Source: Streptomyces sparsogenes (GTDB lineage Bacteria; Actinomycetota; Actinomycetes; Streptomycetales; Streptomycetaceae). From it: a stretch of DNA of 64,000 nucleotides. Every line of letters starts with the position of its first letter. Positions within the stretch are counted from its first letter, which is position 1. The translations under genes were made by a program, and so were the position numbers. This document shows positions 1 to 8,736 of this stretch, piece after piece. The stretch is from assembly GCF_001704635.1 (NCBI RefSeq), contig NZ_MAXF01000156.1, positions 24,985-88,984 on the forward strand, read 5' to 3'. Under the pieces are notes generated by a model. That model worked only from the letters and a program-made list of their open reading frames with translations, did no database searches and had not been told where the DNA came from.

Positions 1-310
1 GCGCGGCGGTCGGATCGACCGCGACCAGTCCAGGAGCCGACACCCCGGCCCCCGTGAGCAGGGTCAGGGCGTCAGCCTCCCTGTTCAGCGAGTCCTCGGC
101 GTGCCCCACGTAGAACGGGTCAACGAAGCTCCGCAGCACCAGGTCACGGGTGCCTCCGGAGGGCGTGCCGACGGTCAGCCTCCGCATTTCGGCAGTGATG
201 CCGCCGTGCAGCGACTCGGTCCTGACGATCCGTTCGCCGACATCCAGGTGTCGGCTCACCCAAGCCAGTGTCAACGGTCGGCCAGCATCCGCATCATCGT
301 GGTTAGTCAC
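1..310 (-). CDS. Aminoglycoside phosphotransferase-like protein (partial)
   Basis: The reverse strand read from the GTG at 308-310 stays open to the window edge, giving about 103 residues with no stop. The N-terminus (VTNHDDADAGRPLTLAWVSR) is followed by a beta-strand pair with LHGGITAEMRRL and DLVLRSF, then NREADALTLLTGAGVSAPGL. That is the usual N-lobe layout of APH/choline-kinase-like phosphotransferases: a glycine turn, then an acidic residue in the helix before the hinge. The catalytic HGD and DxD motifs would lie outside the window, so activity cannot be judged. The start lies within the extended reading frame of the upstream DJ-1/PfpI gene on the same strand, so co-transcription is likely. 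Confidence 0.6.
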   Translation of the reverse strand, partial: MTNHDDADAGRPLTLAWVSRHLDVGERIVRTESLHGGITAEMRRLTVGTPSGGTRDLVLRSFVDPFYVGHAEDSLNREADALTLLTGAGVSAPGLVAVDPTAA

Positions 311-1271
311 CGTGCCACCTCACCATCTGGACGGCGGCACGCGCGACGGCTTTATTGACGGCGATGGCCGTGCTGAACACCGGCCGGTGATCACCCATCG
401 TGCCGGCACCGGCCGCCGGCGAAGGCCGGCCTCGGCTGCGGGCGGTTTTCCTGACAAACGGTGCCTCCGGAGGGGATGCAGCGGCAGGTGATGGGGGGCG
501 GGGCCCTTGCTGGGGGCAGGGCGCGGGCCGCGACAATGCGGCCCGCGCCTGCGCTGAAGGGTGCCTCCCCTGTCGGCCAGGGCCTTCAGGGTGGCCTCGG
601 CGGTGGCAACGCTGGCCTGAGGATTCTGACCGGGTGATCAGAATCCCGTCTTCGACGACCGTGCTGCTCCACGGCGCGCCGGTCGTGACCTGTGCGCCGC
701 GCTCACGCAAGCGGCTCTCAACGAAGAAGGGAGTGTTCTCGCCGAGGCCGCCCTGACGCTCTTCTTCATCGCTGAAGGAGGTGAGGGTGCGGCCGGCGAA
801 GGCGAAGCTTCCGTCCTTCGCGGTGGCGCTGAGCAGTGCGGCGACGCCATGGCACAGGGCCGTGATCGTCGTGCCTTCCGCGTAGGCCTCGTTGAGCAGG
901 CGGCCCAGGTCTGCATCGTGTGCGAGGTCGGCCATGGGGGCGTGGCCGCCCGGAATGTAGAGGGCGTCGTAGTCCCTCATGCGCACGTCGGCCGGGGAGA
1001 GCGGGGCGGCGAGTTCACCGGCGATGAAGTCGAGGTAGGAACGGAACTCCTGGGCGTCGGCCTCTGACACTCCACCGCGCGCGTCGAGGCTGAGGGCATC
1101 GACGATCGGCCGGGCGGCGCCGGGGGTCGCGAGGTCCACCTGTGCTCCGGCGCGGCACAGTGCCTGGTGGGAGGCGGCGACCTCTTCAGCCCAGAATCCA
1201 GTGGGGTGGGTCGATCCGTCGGCCAGCGTCAGGCTGTCGGCTGCGGAGAGGACCATGAGAATCTTCGACAT
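303..1271 (-). CDS. DJ-1/PfpI family protein, apparent 3' frameshift
   Basis: The start ATG is at 1269-1271 with an AGGAA ribosome site; the protein begins MSKILMVLSAAD. It has the class I glutamine-amidotransferase-like fold of the DJ-1/PfpI family: YIPGGHAPMADL near residue 90 and the nucleophile elbow ITALCHGVAALL. Family members act as glyoxalase III/deglycase or stress chaperones; the role here is unknown. At about 630 the frame breaks. The conserved ending ITGQNPQASVATAEATL is encoded one frame over, joined to DGILIT by one extra C in the CCCGG run. As written, the protein instead runs on into a low-complexity tail to 303. This is either a sequencing error or a young pseudogene. Confidence 0.75.
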   Translation of the reverse strand: MSKILMVLSAADSLTLADGSTHPTGFWAEEVAASHQALCRAGAQVDLATPGAARPIVDALSLDARGGVSEADAQEFRSYLDFIAGELAAPLSPADVRMRDYDALYIPGGHAPMADLAHDADLGRLLNEAYAEGTTITALCHGVAALLSATAKDGSFAFAGRTLTSFSDEEERQGGLGENTPFFVESRLRERGAQVTTGAPWSSTVVEDGILITRSESSGQRCHRRGHPEGPGRQGRHPSAQARAALSRPAPCPQQGPRPPSPAAASPPEAPFVRKTARSRGRPSPAAGAGTMGDHRPVFSTAIAVNKAVARAAVQMVRWHGD

Positions 1272-1340
1272 CGGAAGTTCCTGCTTTCTCGGGAGTGTGA
1301 ACCGTCTGAGGCCACAAGAGCCGTGGAGGGAACACCGCGG

Positions 1341-1383
1341 TGATCCGGACAACGCCAGCGTGGTGGTCCGGACAACGCCGGCG
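1341..1383. repeat. Tandem 20-bp repeat upstream of the DJ-1/PfpI gene
   Basis: Two copies, 1341-1360 and 1364-1383, share 18 of 20 bases (core tccggacaacgcc followed by a/g and gcg). The period is 23 bp, about two helical turns. They lie 70-112 bp upstream of the DJ-1/PfpI start, so a repressor or activator binding array is plausible. The rest of 1272-1702 holds no gene I can support, only G/C-rich spacer and the 12-bp repeats noted separately. Confidence 0.5.
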
Positions 1384-1581
1384 TCCATCGCGGATCTTCC
1401 GATCATCCAGCGTCCGACGTAGGACGGAGGCCTGCCACCCTCACGACACCGTGCAGCCCCGTCCAGCTCACCGGGGGAACGCCCCACGACATTCCCTGCT
1501 TTGCACCGTGTCCGCCCCGCAGGGCAGCTGGCGGAGCCGGCGGGATACCGGAGGTAGGCGGGGCACGCAGGCCGAGCAGAC

Positions 1582-1618
1582 CGGGAATGCCCCTCGGGGA
1601 TGCCCCCGGGGATGCCCC
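1582..1618. repeat. Three tandem copies of a 12-bp G/C repeat
   Basis: cgggaatgcccc (1582-1593), then t, then two exact cggggatgcccc units (1595-1606, 1607-1618). Each unit is itself near-palindromic (GGGG-at-CCCC), so the tract can fold into small hairpins. It lies about 85 bp beyond the stop codon of the reverse-strand SDR gene and may act as its transcription end region. Confidence 0.5.
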
Positions 1619-1702
1619 GGATCCTTGGGGGACGTTCCTGGAGCAGGGGGCACTCCCCCGTCCCGCCTCAGTGCTCGGGGCCGGCGCCGGGCCCCGCCCG
1701 TC

Positions 1703-2596
1703 TTACTCCGCGTCGAAGTCGGTGCCCCGGCTGACCGCCTCCCAGGCGGCCGCCTCCTCGCCGGCGGACTTCAACTGGGCGGCGATGGCATCCGCCGCGT
1801 CGTTGCCCAGGGCCAGCCGCAGCGGGGTCCGCTCGGCAGCCAACGCGGCAAGAATCGCCGCGGCAGCCTTCTCCGGGTCCCCCGGCTGCTTGCCGTCACT
1901 GCCCGGAAGCCCCGCACGGACCGGACCGACCGTCTCCTCGTACGCGTCCAGGGGCGCCGACTGCCGCAGCGCGCCACCGCCGGCGAACCCCGTCCGGAAC
2001 GCCCCCGGCTCCACAATCAGCACCTTGATCCCGTGCGGGGCCACTTCCAGCGCCAGCGCCTCGGACAGCCCCTCAAGCGCGAACTTGGTGGCCGAGTAGG
2101 CCCCCACCCCGGGGAAAGAGAACCGGCCACCCATACTGCTCATCTGCACGATGGCCCCCGCGCCCCGGCGGCGCATGTGCGGGAGCACAGCACGGGTGAG
2201 CGCGGCGGGGCCGAAGAAATGCAGGTCCATCAAGTCACGCAACTCCCGGTCAGTCGTCTCCTCCACGGCGCCGACCTGCCCCCGGCCGGCATTGTTGACC
2301 AGCACATCGATCCGCCCGTACCAGAGAATCACCTCCGCGACGACGGGACTGATACGGGCCGGGTCGGTGACATCCAGAGCGACAGGGACGAGGCGGCCGG
2401 GGTGCGCGGCGGCGAGTTCGTCGAGGGATCCGGGGCGGCGGACGGCGGCCACCACCGTGTCACCGGCAGCCAGGGCCGCCCGGGTGATCGCCTGCCCGAA
2501 CCCGGAGTTCGCGCCAGTGATCAACCAGACCTTGCCAGTGGCGGAACGGGTGGGAGCGGTAGTGGGGGCGGGGGCGGTGCGGGCGTTGTCACTCAC
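1703..2596 (-). CDS. Short-chain dehydrogenase/reductase
   Basis: NAD(P)-dependent SDR of 297 residues. I chose the GTG at 2594-2596 because TGGAGA lies just upstream. It shows the classical order: cofactor motif TGANSGFG near residue 27, NNAG near residue 101, the catalytic Ser in QMSSMGG and the YSATK active site, then PG after the last strand. Substrate not predictable; this classical-SDR type (oxidoreductases annotated as acting on ketones or xenobiotics) is abundant in Streptomyces. The gene diverges from a LysR regulator across a 170-bp promoter region that holds a LysR-type palindrome, so it is probably that regulator's target. Confidence 0.85.
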   Translation of the reverse strand: MSDNARTAPAPTTAPTRSATGKVWLITGANSGFGQAITRAALAAGDTVVAAVRRPGSLDELAAAHPGRLVPVALDVTDPARISPVVAEVILWYGRIDVLVNNAGRGQVGAVEETTDRELRDLMDLHFFGPAALTRAVLPHMRRRGAGAIVQMSSMGGRFSFPGVGAYSATKFALEGLSEALALEVAPHGIKVLIVEPGAFRTGFAGGGALRQSAPLDAYEETVGPVRAGLPGSDGKQPGDPEKAAAAILAALAAERTPLRLALGNDAADAIAAQLKSAGEEAAAWEAVSRGTDFDAE

Positions 2597-2729
2597 GGGG
2601 ATCTCCAGGGTGGTTCCAAAAGCCGGCCAGGCAGCGGCCGGCGGACACCGCCGGGACGGCATCCCGGCGCGTGTGTCCATTACGGCCCCCACCCCGCCCC
2701 GCCGTCCAAGACACAGATCAACACACTCC

Positions 2730-2744
2730 ATAAAGAACGTTTAT
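2730..2744. promoter_or_regulatory. LysR-type operator (T-N11-A palindrome)
   Basis: ATAAA-gaacg-TTTAT is a perfect dyad with a T-N11-A core (T2731 to A2743), the classical LysR-type signature. It sits 22 bp before the LysR start and 133 bp before the divergent SDR start. Confidence 0.55.
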
Positions 2745-2766
2745 CGCCGCTGGTTAAGCTCCCCCC

Positions 2767-3705
2767 ATGGAACTCAGACAGCTGACCTACCTCGTAGCGA
2801 TCGCCGAGGAAGGAAACCTCGGCCGGGCGGCAGCCCGCCTGTACGTGAGCCAGCCCGCCCTCTCCTACGCCCTGCGGAAACTCGAGGCAGAACTCGGCGT
2901 CCCCCTCTTCGACAGACACCCCGGCGGCGTCACCCCCACCCCCGCCGGACACGACATCGTGGCCGAAGCACGCCGCACCATACGCCAGGCCGACCGCCTC
3001 CTCGCCACCGCCAAACGCCACCAGCGACAGGAGAAGGCGGTACTCAGAGTCGGCTTCGAAGCAAGCGGCGCCGGCGAACTGACCACCCGGGCCCGTGCCG
3101 AGTTCGCCCGGCGCAACCCCGACGTGCGGGTCGAACCCAAACGCTTCGACTGGGGCCAGGAAGCCACCGCCCTACGCGACGGCCGCATAGACGTCGCCTT
3201 CGTCTGGCTGCCCGCCGACCTCACCGGCCTGCACACCCAAATCGTCCACACCGAACCCCGCGTCGCCGGCCTGCCCACCACCCACCCCCTGGCCGGGCGC
3301 GAGGGCATCAGCATCCTGGACGTCAAAGACGAACCCCTCCTGTGGACCGAAAAAGCACCACGCGAATGGGTCGACTGGTGGGCAGTAAACCCCAGACCCG
3401 ACGGCTCCACACCCCACTGGGGCCCCAAAAACGACAACGTCGAAGAAATGCTCGAACAAGTCGCCGAAGGCACCGCCATCTGCTTCGCCCCCGCCAGCAT
3501 GGCCCTCTACTACGCCCGCCCCGACCTGTCCTGGGTCCCCCTCACCGACATCGAACCACTCCAAGTCGCCCTCGCCTGGCACAAAGACACCCACAACCCC
3601 CACGTAACAGGCTTCACCCACGTCGTACACGAACTCACCACCACCCTGCAGGAAAACCAAACCGACAACCCAGACACAGAAAACATGGACAGCGCTGCAG
3701 GCTGA
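2767..3705 (+). CDS. LysR family transcriptional regulator
   Basis: 312 residues starting MELRQLTYLVAIAEEGNLGRA. The N-terminal winged HTH (about residues 1-60; RAAARLYVSQPALSYALRKL is the helix-turn-helix) is typical of LysR regulators. The ligand-binding domain follows from about residue 90, starting VLRVGFEASGAGELT. It is divergent from an SDR gene and probably controls it and itself through the palindrome at 2730-2744. The last residues and the stop lie inside a 39-bp sequence repeated at 5026, so the 3' end may have been reshaped by a duplication. Confidence 0.92.
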   Translation: MELRQLTYLVAIAEEGNLGRAAARLYVSQPALSYALRKLEAELGVPLFDRHPGGVTPTPAGHDIVAEARRTIRQADRLLATAKRHQRQEKAVLRVGFEASGAGELTTRARAEFARRNPDVRVEPKRFDWGQEATALRDGRIDVAFVWLPADLTGLHTQIVHTEPRVAGLPTTHPLAGREGISILDVKDEPLLWTEKAPREWVDWWAVNPRPDGSTPHWGPKNDNVEEMLEQVAEGTAICFAPASMALYYARPDLSWVPLTDIEPLQVALAWHKDTHNPHVTGFTHVVHELTTTLQENQTDNPDTENMDSAAG

Positions 3706-3778
3706 ACCAAGGACACGAACAGGAACAACGACAACGCCGCAGCCCGAACCGCGGCCAGCAGACACCCGCGGACAGCGC
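3688..3778. repeat. Repeat copy A, partner of 5026-5124
   Basis: The first 39 bp (3688-3726) match 5026-5064 at 33 of 39 positions; five of the six differences are A/G transitions. Weaker similarity continues to about 3778. Copy A covers the stop codon of the LysR gene. No function is evident; the pair flanks an IS5 remnant and a DUF5959 gene and may mark an old duplication. Confidence 0.45.
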
Positions 3779-3829
3779 TAAGAACTCCCAACAAAATGAT
3801 CTCCGAGGTGGTTGGATCACTCCGGGACT

Positions 3830-4510
3830 GATGAGCCGGAGGTACGGGGTGGCGCGGCCGAAGCCGTGGGAAGTCGACGATGACCGGCTTCGGTTCCGGC
3901 ATGACCTGCTGGCGCCGCCTGGCTGAATGGACCGAGGCCGGGGTCTGGCCTCGGCTGCATGAGGCTCTCCTCGCCGAGCTTCGCAGCGCGAACACCCTCA
4001 ACTTTCCAGAGCGGTCACCGACGGCTCCCACATCCGCGCATGGAAAGGGGACCCACGACCGGACGAAGTCCTGTCGGCCGGGGTAGGGCAGGCAGCAAAC
4101 ACCACCTGATCACCGATGCCACCGGCCTCCCGCTCGCCGCTGTCCTGACCGGTGGCAACCGCAACGACGTCACCCAACCGATCCCCCTCCTGCTAGCCAT
4201 GCCGCCGGTGCATGGCAAGCATGGCCGACCCCGGCACCGCCCAGACATGGCGCCGGCCGACCCCGGCTACGACCACGACAAGTACCGCCGCCTGGTGGGG
4301 CTCGGCGTGAAGCCGCTGATCGCCCGCCGCGGCCCCTGACACGACTCTGGGCCGGGCACCCAACACTGAACCCTGGAGCGCGCATCCGCCCCCCTGCACG
4401 GGTTCCGTCACCTGCGGATCCGCTGGAAGATCCGCGACGACATCCACGAAGCCTTCCTCACGCTGGGCTGCGCGCTCATCTGCCGGCGACGGCTTGTCTC
4501 CCTAACCTGA
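3830..4510 (+). pseudogene. IS5-family transposase remnant
   Basis: Pieces of an IS5-type DDE transposase appear in order in different frames. An N-terminal stub, ARPKPWEVDDDRL, is joined directly to GFGSGMTCWRRLAEWTEAGVW, so roughly 40-50 residues are missing. Then come LLAELRSANTLNF, VTDGSH and GRAGSKHHLITDATGLPLAA (first-Asp region), DPGYDHDKYRRL (second Asp), then the C-terminal FRHLRIRWKIRDDIHEAFLT, which ends at 4510. At least three frameshifts and one deletion make it inactive. I could not identify terminal inverted repeats. Confidence 0.8.
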
Positions 4511-4930
4511 CAGCATCGGAACCCAGTGATCCATCACGTGGCGCAGGCGCTGCCGGTGGCCGGCGATCCAGTTGTCCGGCGGGACGAGGGGGACCCGCAC
4601 GGTGACCATGGACCCCGACTCGTCTTCCACAACAACCTCAGGACAGCCACGTTCGCCGTTGAGCTGGATGAAGATGGACGGCCCCCTGCTCATCTCCATC
4701 CAGGCCACGTCTACGCCGACGTCAAGCCGGTCCAGCGCGTCGGCCCAATCTTCCAGCTCCGAAGCCGACAGCGCGAGGTCAATACGGCCGGACACGAAGG
4801 GCGTCTTGACGACGATCTCGGCGTTCAGTCCGGCAGCCCACCTGGGGTTACGTCCCAGCACGCTGACCGTGACACTGTTCCCCTCGTCATCAGCAAGGGA
4901 GATGAGCTCCCTCGGAGGACCGACACCCAT
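4502..4930 (-). CDS. DUF5959 family protein
   Basis: 142 residues from the ATG at 4928-4930, which is preceded by AAAGGGCAGGT. The sequence opens MGVGPPRELISLADDEGNSV and ends with the PPDNWIAGHRQRL segment usual for this actinobacterial family of unknown function. It is a soluble alpha/beta protein with no signal or membrane segment. An upstream in-frame GTG at 4990 would add VEDVLRPGEDLSRLAGERAG, a segment nearly repeated at 62 kb, so the true start is uncertain. Its stop overlaps the end of the opposite-strand IS5 remnant by 9 bp. Confidence 0.6.
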   Translation of the reverse strand: MGVGPPRELISLADDEGNSVTVSVLGRNPRWAAGLNAEIVVKTPFVSGRIDLALSASELEDWADALDRLDVGVDVAWMEMSRGPSIFIQLNGERGCPEVVVEDESGSMVTVRVPLVPPDNWIAGHRQRLRHVMDHWVPMLSG

Positions 4931-4993
4931 ACCTGCCCTTTCGCCCGCGAGTCGTGAAAGATCCTCGCCTGGCCGGAGGACATCTTCCACCCC
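4922..4993 (-). repeat. Repeat R1, about 72 bp, partner at 62033-62104
   Basis: Read on the minus strand, 4993 to 4922 matches 62033-62104 on the plus strand at 61 of 72 bases without gaps; ten of the eleven differences are transitions. In both copies the sequence can be read as DxLRPxEDLSRLAGERAG after a GTG or ATG. It covers the start region of the DUF5959 gene here and a short coupled ORF at the other site. Confidence 0.6.
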
Positions 4994-5025
4994 ATTTTCG
5001 TTAGCAGTTCCAAGCCGGAGACAGG

Positions 5026-5124
5026 GACAGCGCAGCAAACTGAACCGGGGACGCGAACAGGAACCGGAACGGGGACGGCGGAGGGCGCTGAGCCGGGGCG
5101 GGCAGACAGTCGCGGGCAGCCACG
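5026..5124. repeat. Repeat copy B, partner of 3688-3778
   Basis: 33 of 39 bases of 5026-5064 match 3688-3726, with weaker similarity beyond. It lies upstream of the DUF5959 gene in otherwise non-coding DNA. Confidence 0.45.
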
Positions 5125-5647
5125 TGCGGGGCGACAGCCGAACACGCGAAGCGGACAGGACACATCTGCCCAGGAACAGTGCAGGCCCCGCCACGAGATA
5201 AGAGCGGACGGCCAAGGTGCGTCCACTCCCCGCCCTGCCACCCCGCCAGGAAAAAACGCCACCAGCCAGCCGACCCACCGCCCTCTGCCCCTACGCGCGC
5301 GCCAACCCCACAACAACGGCCCCGGCCCGCCACGCGCCGGCCAGCAGACGGCAGACACCCAAAACCCCAACCCCCTACCGCGATCAAACACCCACAACCG
5401 GCCCACGTCGCGAGCACCAGCACCCCCAGGGGTGATGGTGCTCCCGACGGAAGACAACGGCAGCGTCTCGCGCACCTCGACCATGCGCCTTCCTCAAAGA
5501 GCGCGGACGCGGCAACGGCCCACTCGCCCAAAGTCCCGGTGCCGACCGGCCCCAGCCCGCCGCTCAAGTCCCTGGGTGCTGGTGGGTTGAGGGACGTCGG
5601 CGATGCTGATCACGCCCTGTCCCACAGACAGGACGTGTTGGCGCAGC
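5125..5647. other. Non-coding spacer with low-complexity sequence
   Basis: The plus strand here reads as Pro/Thr/Arg-rich low complexity and the minus strand as Gly/Trp/Arg-rich in every frame, without a recognisable domain or good ribosome site. I see no gene. A strong hairpin lies at 5412-5443. Confidence 0.5.
5412..5443. terminator. Strong inverted repeat, probable terminator
   Basis: GAGCACCA-g-CACCCC against GGGGTG-a-TGGTGCTC gives a stem of up to 14 pairs with one mismatch and almost no loop. No T tract follows, as is common in Streptomyces terminators. It stands alone in the spacer, about 200 bp downstream of the minus-strand VOC gene. Confidence 0.55.
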
Positions 5648-6286
5648 TCAAGCCGTGGCGGTCAGCGGGGCACTCGCACTGGCCTCCCAGACGAAGCCGT
5701 CCGGATCCCGGAAGGGACCGGCAGCGCCGGAAAGTACGAGCCGGTGCGAACCCGTCCCCTCCTCGGAGACACCCACATCCTTCGCCAGAGCCCGGCGCTT
5801 GTACAAAGCGAGCTTGATGTGGCCGGGATCCGCAGCGAACTCGACGTACTTGCTGCCGTAACTCTTCCCCACACTCAGCCCCCGACCGGCATAGAACTCC
5901 TTACTGGCCTTGACATCCTCCACACCCAGCAAGAGCACCAACTCCCCGACATCACGGCTGACCGGCACTGTGTCCTTCTTCGCCGACGTCGCAACCTTCA
6001 CGACCGTCCCGTCCGGGGCCTGAACCACACCCCCATAGCCCCACAACGACTTCGACGCGGACTTCACAACCCTGCCACCGGCATCCACAGCAGCATCGAT
6101 GACAGCGTCAGCGTTCCCCGGCTGAGACACCACCAGCGACAACGCGAAACCACGGAAACCGGACGTAGGGTCCTGAGAAGCCCGCAGACACACGTGAGGC
6201 GAATCAGACCCAAGAACAGCGGAGTAGAAACAGGCGGCAGCCTCGATGTCGGCCACCTCAACAACAACAGAGTCGAAAGCGTTCAT
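5648..6286 (-). CDS. VOC family protein (two glyoxalase-like modules)
   Basis: 212 residues from the ATG at 6284-6286 (MNAFDSVVVEVADIEAAACF). Two betaalphabetabetabeta modules are visible: residues 1 to about 105, with FYSAVLGSD and GGVVQAPDGTVVKVA, and about 115 to 212, with VLLLGVEDVKASKEFYAGRG and FRDPDGFVWEAS. This is the vicinal-oxygen-chelate fold (glyoxalase, dioxygenase, fosfomycin/bleomycin resistance). The exact activity is unknown; the usual four metal ligands are not clearly conserved, so a binding role is also possible. Confidence 0.75.
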   Translation of the reverse strand: MNAFDSVVVEVADIEAAACFYSAVLGSDSPHVCLRASQDPTSGFRGFALSLVVSQPGNADAVIDAAVDAGGRVVKSASKSLWGYGGVVQAPDGTVVKVATSAKKDTVPVSRDVGELVLLLGVEDVKASKEFYAGRGLSVGKSYGSKYVEFAADPGHIKLALYKRRALAKDVGVSEEGTGSHRLVLSGAAGPFRDPDGFVWEASASAPLTATA

Positions 6287-6632
6287 GACGCCCACGGTAG
6301 AAGCGACCGGATGACCAGCGCTTCTCGAAAACTGACCAGTCACCACCGGGATCGCGTCACCGCCCCACCACACACCACCCCCACACCAGCCACACCCGCC
6401 CTCGCCACAACGGCCCTCACCGCTCAGCCCGCCACCTTCACACAGCCACACGACCACACCAACTCGCCTCGCCGGCGCGATGGCTCGATGGACGGCACTC
6501 GGACCGGCACAGCCCCACTGCGCTGCAGCTCCCCGGTCTACTGCTGTCCGCCGGCACACCGCTGATGGCGCTGACGGGCACTCCGATGGCCGACAACGCC
6601 AAAGCCGGTCAGTCAGGGGCGAGCTCCCCGCC
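6287..6632. other. Non-coding, AC-rich spacer
   Basis: An A/C-rich, repetitive plus strand around 6360-6480 gives only low-complexity translations. I see no supportable gene. Confidence 0.5.
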
Positions 6633-7866
6633 CCCGCCATGCGTACGAGGTGGCGGCGCTGCGGGCCTGCGCCCAGTGCGGCGTCCCGGTGGTCCCCAGG
6701 GCGGCAATCCCGGCCTGGTCGGTGGCGGCGTCCCCCGGCACGGTGAGGCCGTGCTCAGCACGACCCGGCTTCGCCGACCTGGAGCCGGTGGACCAGCTCT
6801 CGGGCCAGGTGACGGTGAGCACCGGCGCCACCTTGGCCGCCGTGCAGCGGCGTGTGCGGGAGGCCGGCTACGACGTCGCCGTGGACCTGGCCGCCCGCGA
6901 CAGCGTCACCATCGGCGGGATGGTGGCCACCAACGCGAGCCCGCTGCTGGTGCTGCGCTGGGAGCCGATCCGCGGTCAGGCCGTGGGGCTCGAGGCGGTC
7001 CTCGCTGACGGCGGGTGCTGAATCGGCTCTCCGGGCTGCCCAAGGACAGCTCCGGCTATGACCTGACGCAGTTGCTGGTGGGCAGCGAGGGAACACTCGC
7101 GGTGATCACCCGGGTGAGGCTGCGGCTGATCTCGCTGTTCACCGACCTGGTCACCGTCCTGCTCGCCCTTCAGGACACCGCCGCTGCCCTGCGGGTGCTG
7201 GCCCTGGTACGCGGCAGGGTGCCCTCGCTGGATTCGGCCGGGATCACCTATGCGGACGGCTTGGAGCTGGTCCACAAGCACCTCCGGCTCCTCGCGCCGT
7301 TCCGAACCCGGGCTTCCTACCCGGTCCACCTGCTGCTGGAGTGCGCGGCCCAGCGGGACCCCCGACGGCCTGATCGAGGCCCTGGAGCGCAGCCCCGACT
7401 TGCTGGACTCCGCCATCGCCACCGACGAGTCGGCCCGGCACGCCCTGTGGGCGTACCGCGAGGGCCATACCGACGCCGCCAACGCCGAAGGCGTGCTGCT
7501 GAAGCTGGACGTCGCGGTCCCGCTGGACGAGCTGGCGAGCTTCGGGCAGGAGGTGCGCGGGCTGACGGCCCACCACGCGCCCGGGGCCCGGCTGGTGCTC
7601 TTCGGCCACCTCGCGGAGGGCGACTACCACGTCAACATCCTCGGCGCCGGGGACAGCGACGCTCGGTTGAGCGATGCCGTGCTGCGGGCCGTGGCCCGCC
7701 GGGGCGGCACCATCTCCGCCGAACACGGAATCGGGATCGCCAAGGCACGGTGGCTGCCCTCACCCGCGCCGCGGTCGACCTGGACCCGGCCGCCGTCACC
7801 AAACGTGCTTGGAGTCCGGACGCGCTGCTCCACCCGGGCGTGCTCTCCTCGACGGACCCCGCCTGA
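6633..7866 (+). pseudogene. GlcD/D-lactate dehydrogenase-like FAD oxidase, decayed
   Basis: The parts of an FAD-linked oxidase occur in the right order but in alternating frames: YEVAALRACAQCGVPVVPR, then the FAD pyrophosphate loop QGGNPGLVGGGVPRHGE, then ADLEPVDQLSGQVTVSTGAT and DSVTIGGMVATNA. VLNRLSGLPKDSSGYDLTQL and LLVGSEGTLAVITRVRLRL follow, and finally the C-terminal RGGTISAEHGIGIAKARWL and DPAAVTKRAW. At least five frame changes are needed (about 6705, 6770, 7015, 7365, 7750). The N-terminal 50 or so residues are missing. The enzyme family oxidises 2-hydroxyacids such as glycolate or D-lactate. Confidence 0.8.
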
Positions 7867-7924
7867 GCCTTGGGGGATGCCGGACGGCGCTCTGCCGCCA
7901 CGAAGTGCGGAGGGCGCCGCTGCG

Positions 7925-8698
7925 CTACTCGGGTACCTCCGCGAGCAGCACGCCGCGCATGTGGAAGTGGGTGGGGTGGTAGTAGTTCTCGGAGAAGTTG
8001 ATGTAGTTGTCGTCGATGTCGTAGGCCCAGCGGTGTTCCCGCAGCAGCGGTGTGCCTTCGGCGATGTCGAGGAGTTCGGCTTCGTGGGGTGTGGCGAGCC
8101 AGGCGCTGACCTCGTACTCGATGCGGCGGGTGTGGTGGCCGCGGCCTCTCATGACGGCGTCCAGGCTGGAGTCGCGCAGACGCTCGGCGTCGAAGTCGGC
8201 GAGGGCCCGGGGCAGGTGATTGCCGAGGAGCGCGATCGGTGTGTCGCCGGCCAGGCGGAGCCGGTCCAGGGCCACCAGCTCCGTACCGACGGGGAAGCCG
8301 GTGCGCTCGGAGAGGGCTTTGTCGGCGGTGACCGTCTGCCAGGAGATGAGGCGGGTGGCGGGGTCCCGGTGCGCCGACTTCAGATCGGCGTACAGGCTGG
8401 GGCTCGTCAGCGAGGAGTAGTCGAGTGTGGGGGCCTTGCTGATTCGAGTTCCGACGCCGGGGACGCGGCTGAGGATGCCCCTGTCGATGAGCTGCTCGGC
8501 GGCACGGCGGACGGTGGTGCGGCCGACGCCGAAGGCGTGGCAGAGTTCCGGTTCCGGTGGCAGGAACTGGCCGGGATGAATGACGTTGCGCCGTAGCGCG
8601 TCTTCGATCTGGTGCACGACCTGGGTGTAGAGCGGTATTCCGCTGCTGTGGATGACAGGACGGAAGCACTGGGAGAATTCGATGCGTTCGTCGGCCAC
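7925..8698 (-). CDS. GntR/HutC family transcriptional regulator
   Basis: About 257 residues from the GTG at 8696-8698 (AAGGA upstream); a GTG at 8728 is an alternative. The N-terminal winged HTH (IPLYTQVVHQIEDALRRNVI and GVGRTTVRRAAEQLIDRGI) is followed by a UTRA ligand-binding domain with ISWQTVTADKALSERTG and LLREHRWAYD. HutC-type regulators sense small metabolites, including phosphonate- or sugar-phosphate-related ligands. The gene follows the ABC transporter/phosphatase operon on the same strand but is separated from it by a strong hairpin and a palindrome, so it probably has its own promoter while regulating that operon. Confidence 0.9.
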   Translation of the reverse strand: MADERIEFSQCFRPVIHSSGIPLYTQVVHQIEDALRRNVIHPGQFLPPEPELCHAFGVGRTTVRRAAEQLIDRGILSRVPGVGTRISKAPTLDYSSLTSPSLYADLKSAHRDPATRLISWQTVTADKALSERTGFPVGTELVALDRLRLAGDTPIALLGNHLPRALADFDAERLRDSSLDAVMRGRGHHTRRIEYEVSAWLATPHEAELLDIAEGTPLLREHRWAYDIDDNYINFSENYYHPTHFHMRGVLLAEVPE

Positions 8699-8736
8699 GC
8701 TGAGTCTCGTCCTTCCCCGGGGCGTCACTGGGTGGT

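Noticed and set aside
1340..3926. Long plus-strand open frames (481 and 591 codons) opposite the SDR gene and across lysR
   Set aside because: Arg/Pro/Gly-rich translations with no domain; they are shadows of the SDR and LysR genes caused by high GC.
6287..6640. N-terminal extension of the VOC protein to 6640
   Set aside because: Low-complexity Gly/Arg/Trp sequence over AC-rich DNA; the ATG at 6286 matches the family start.
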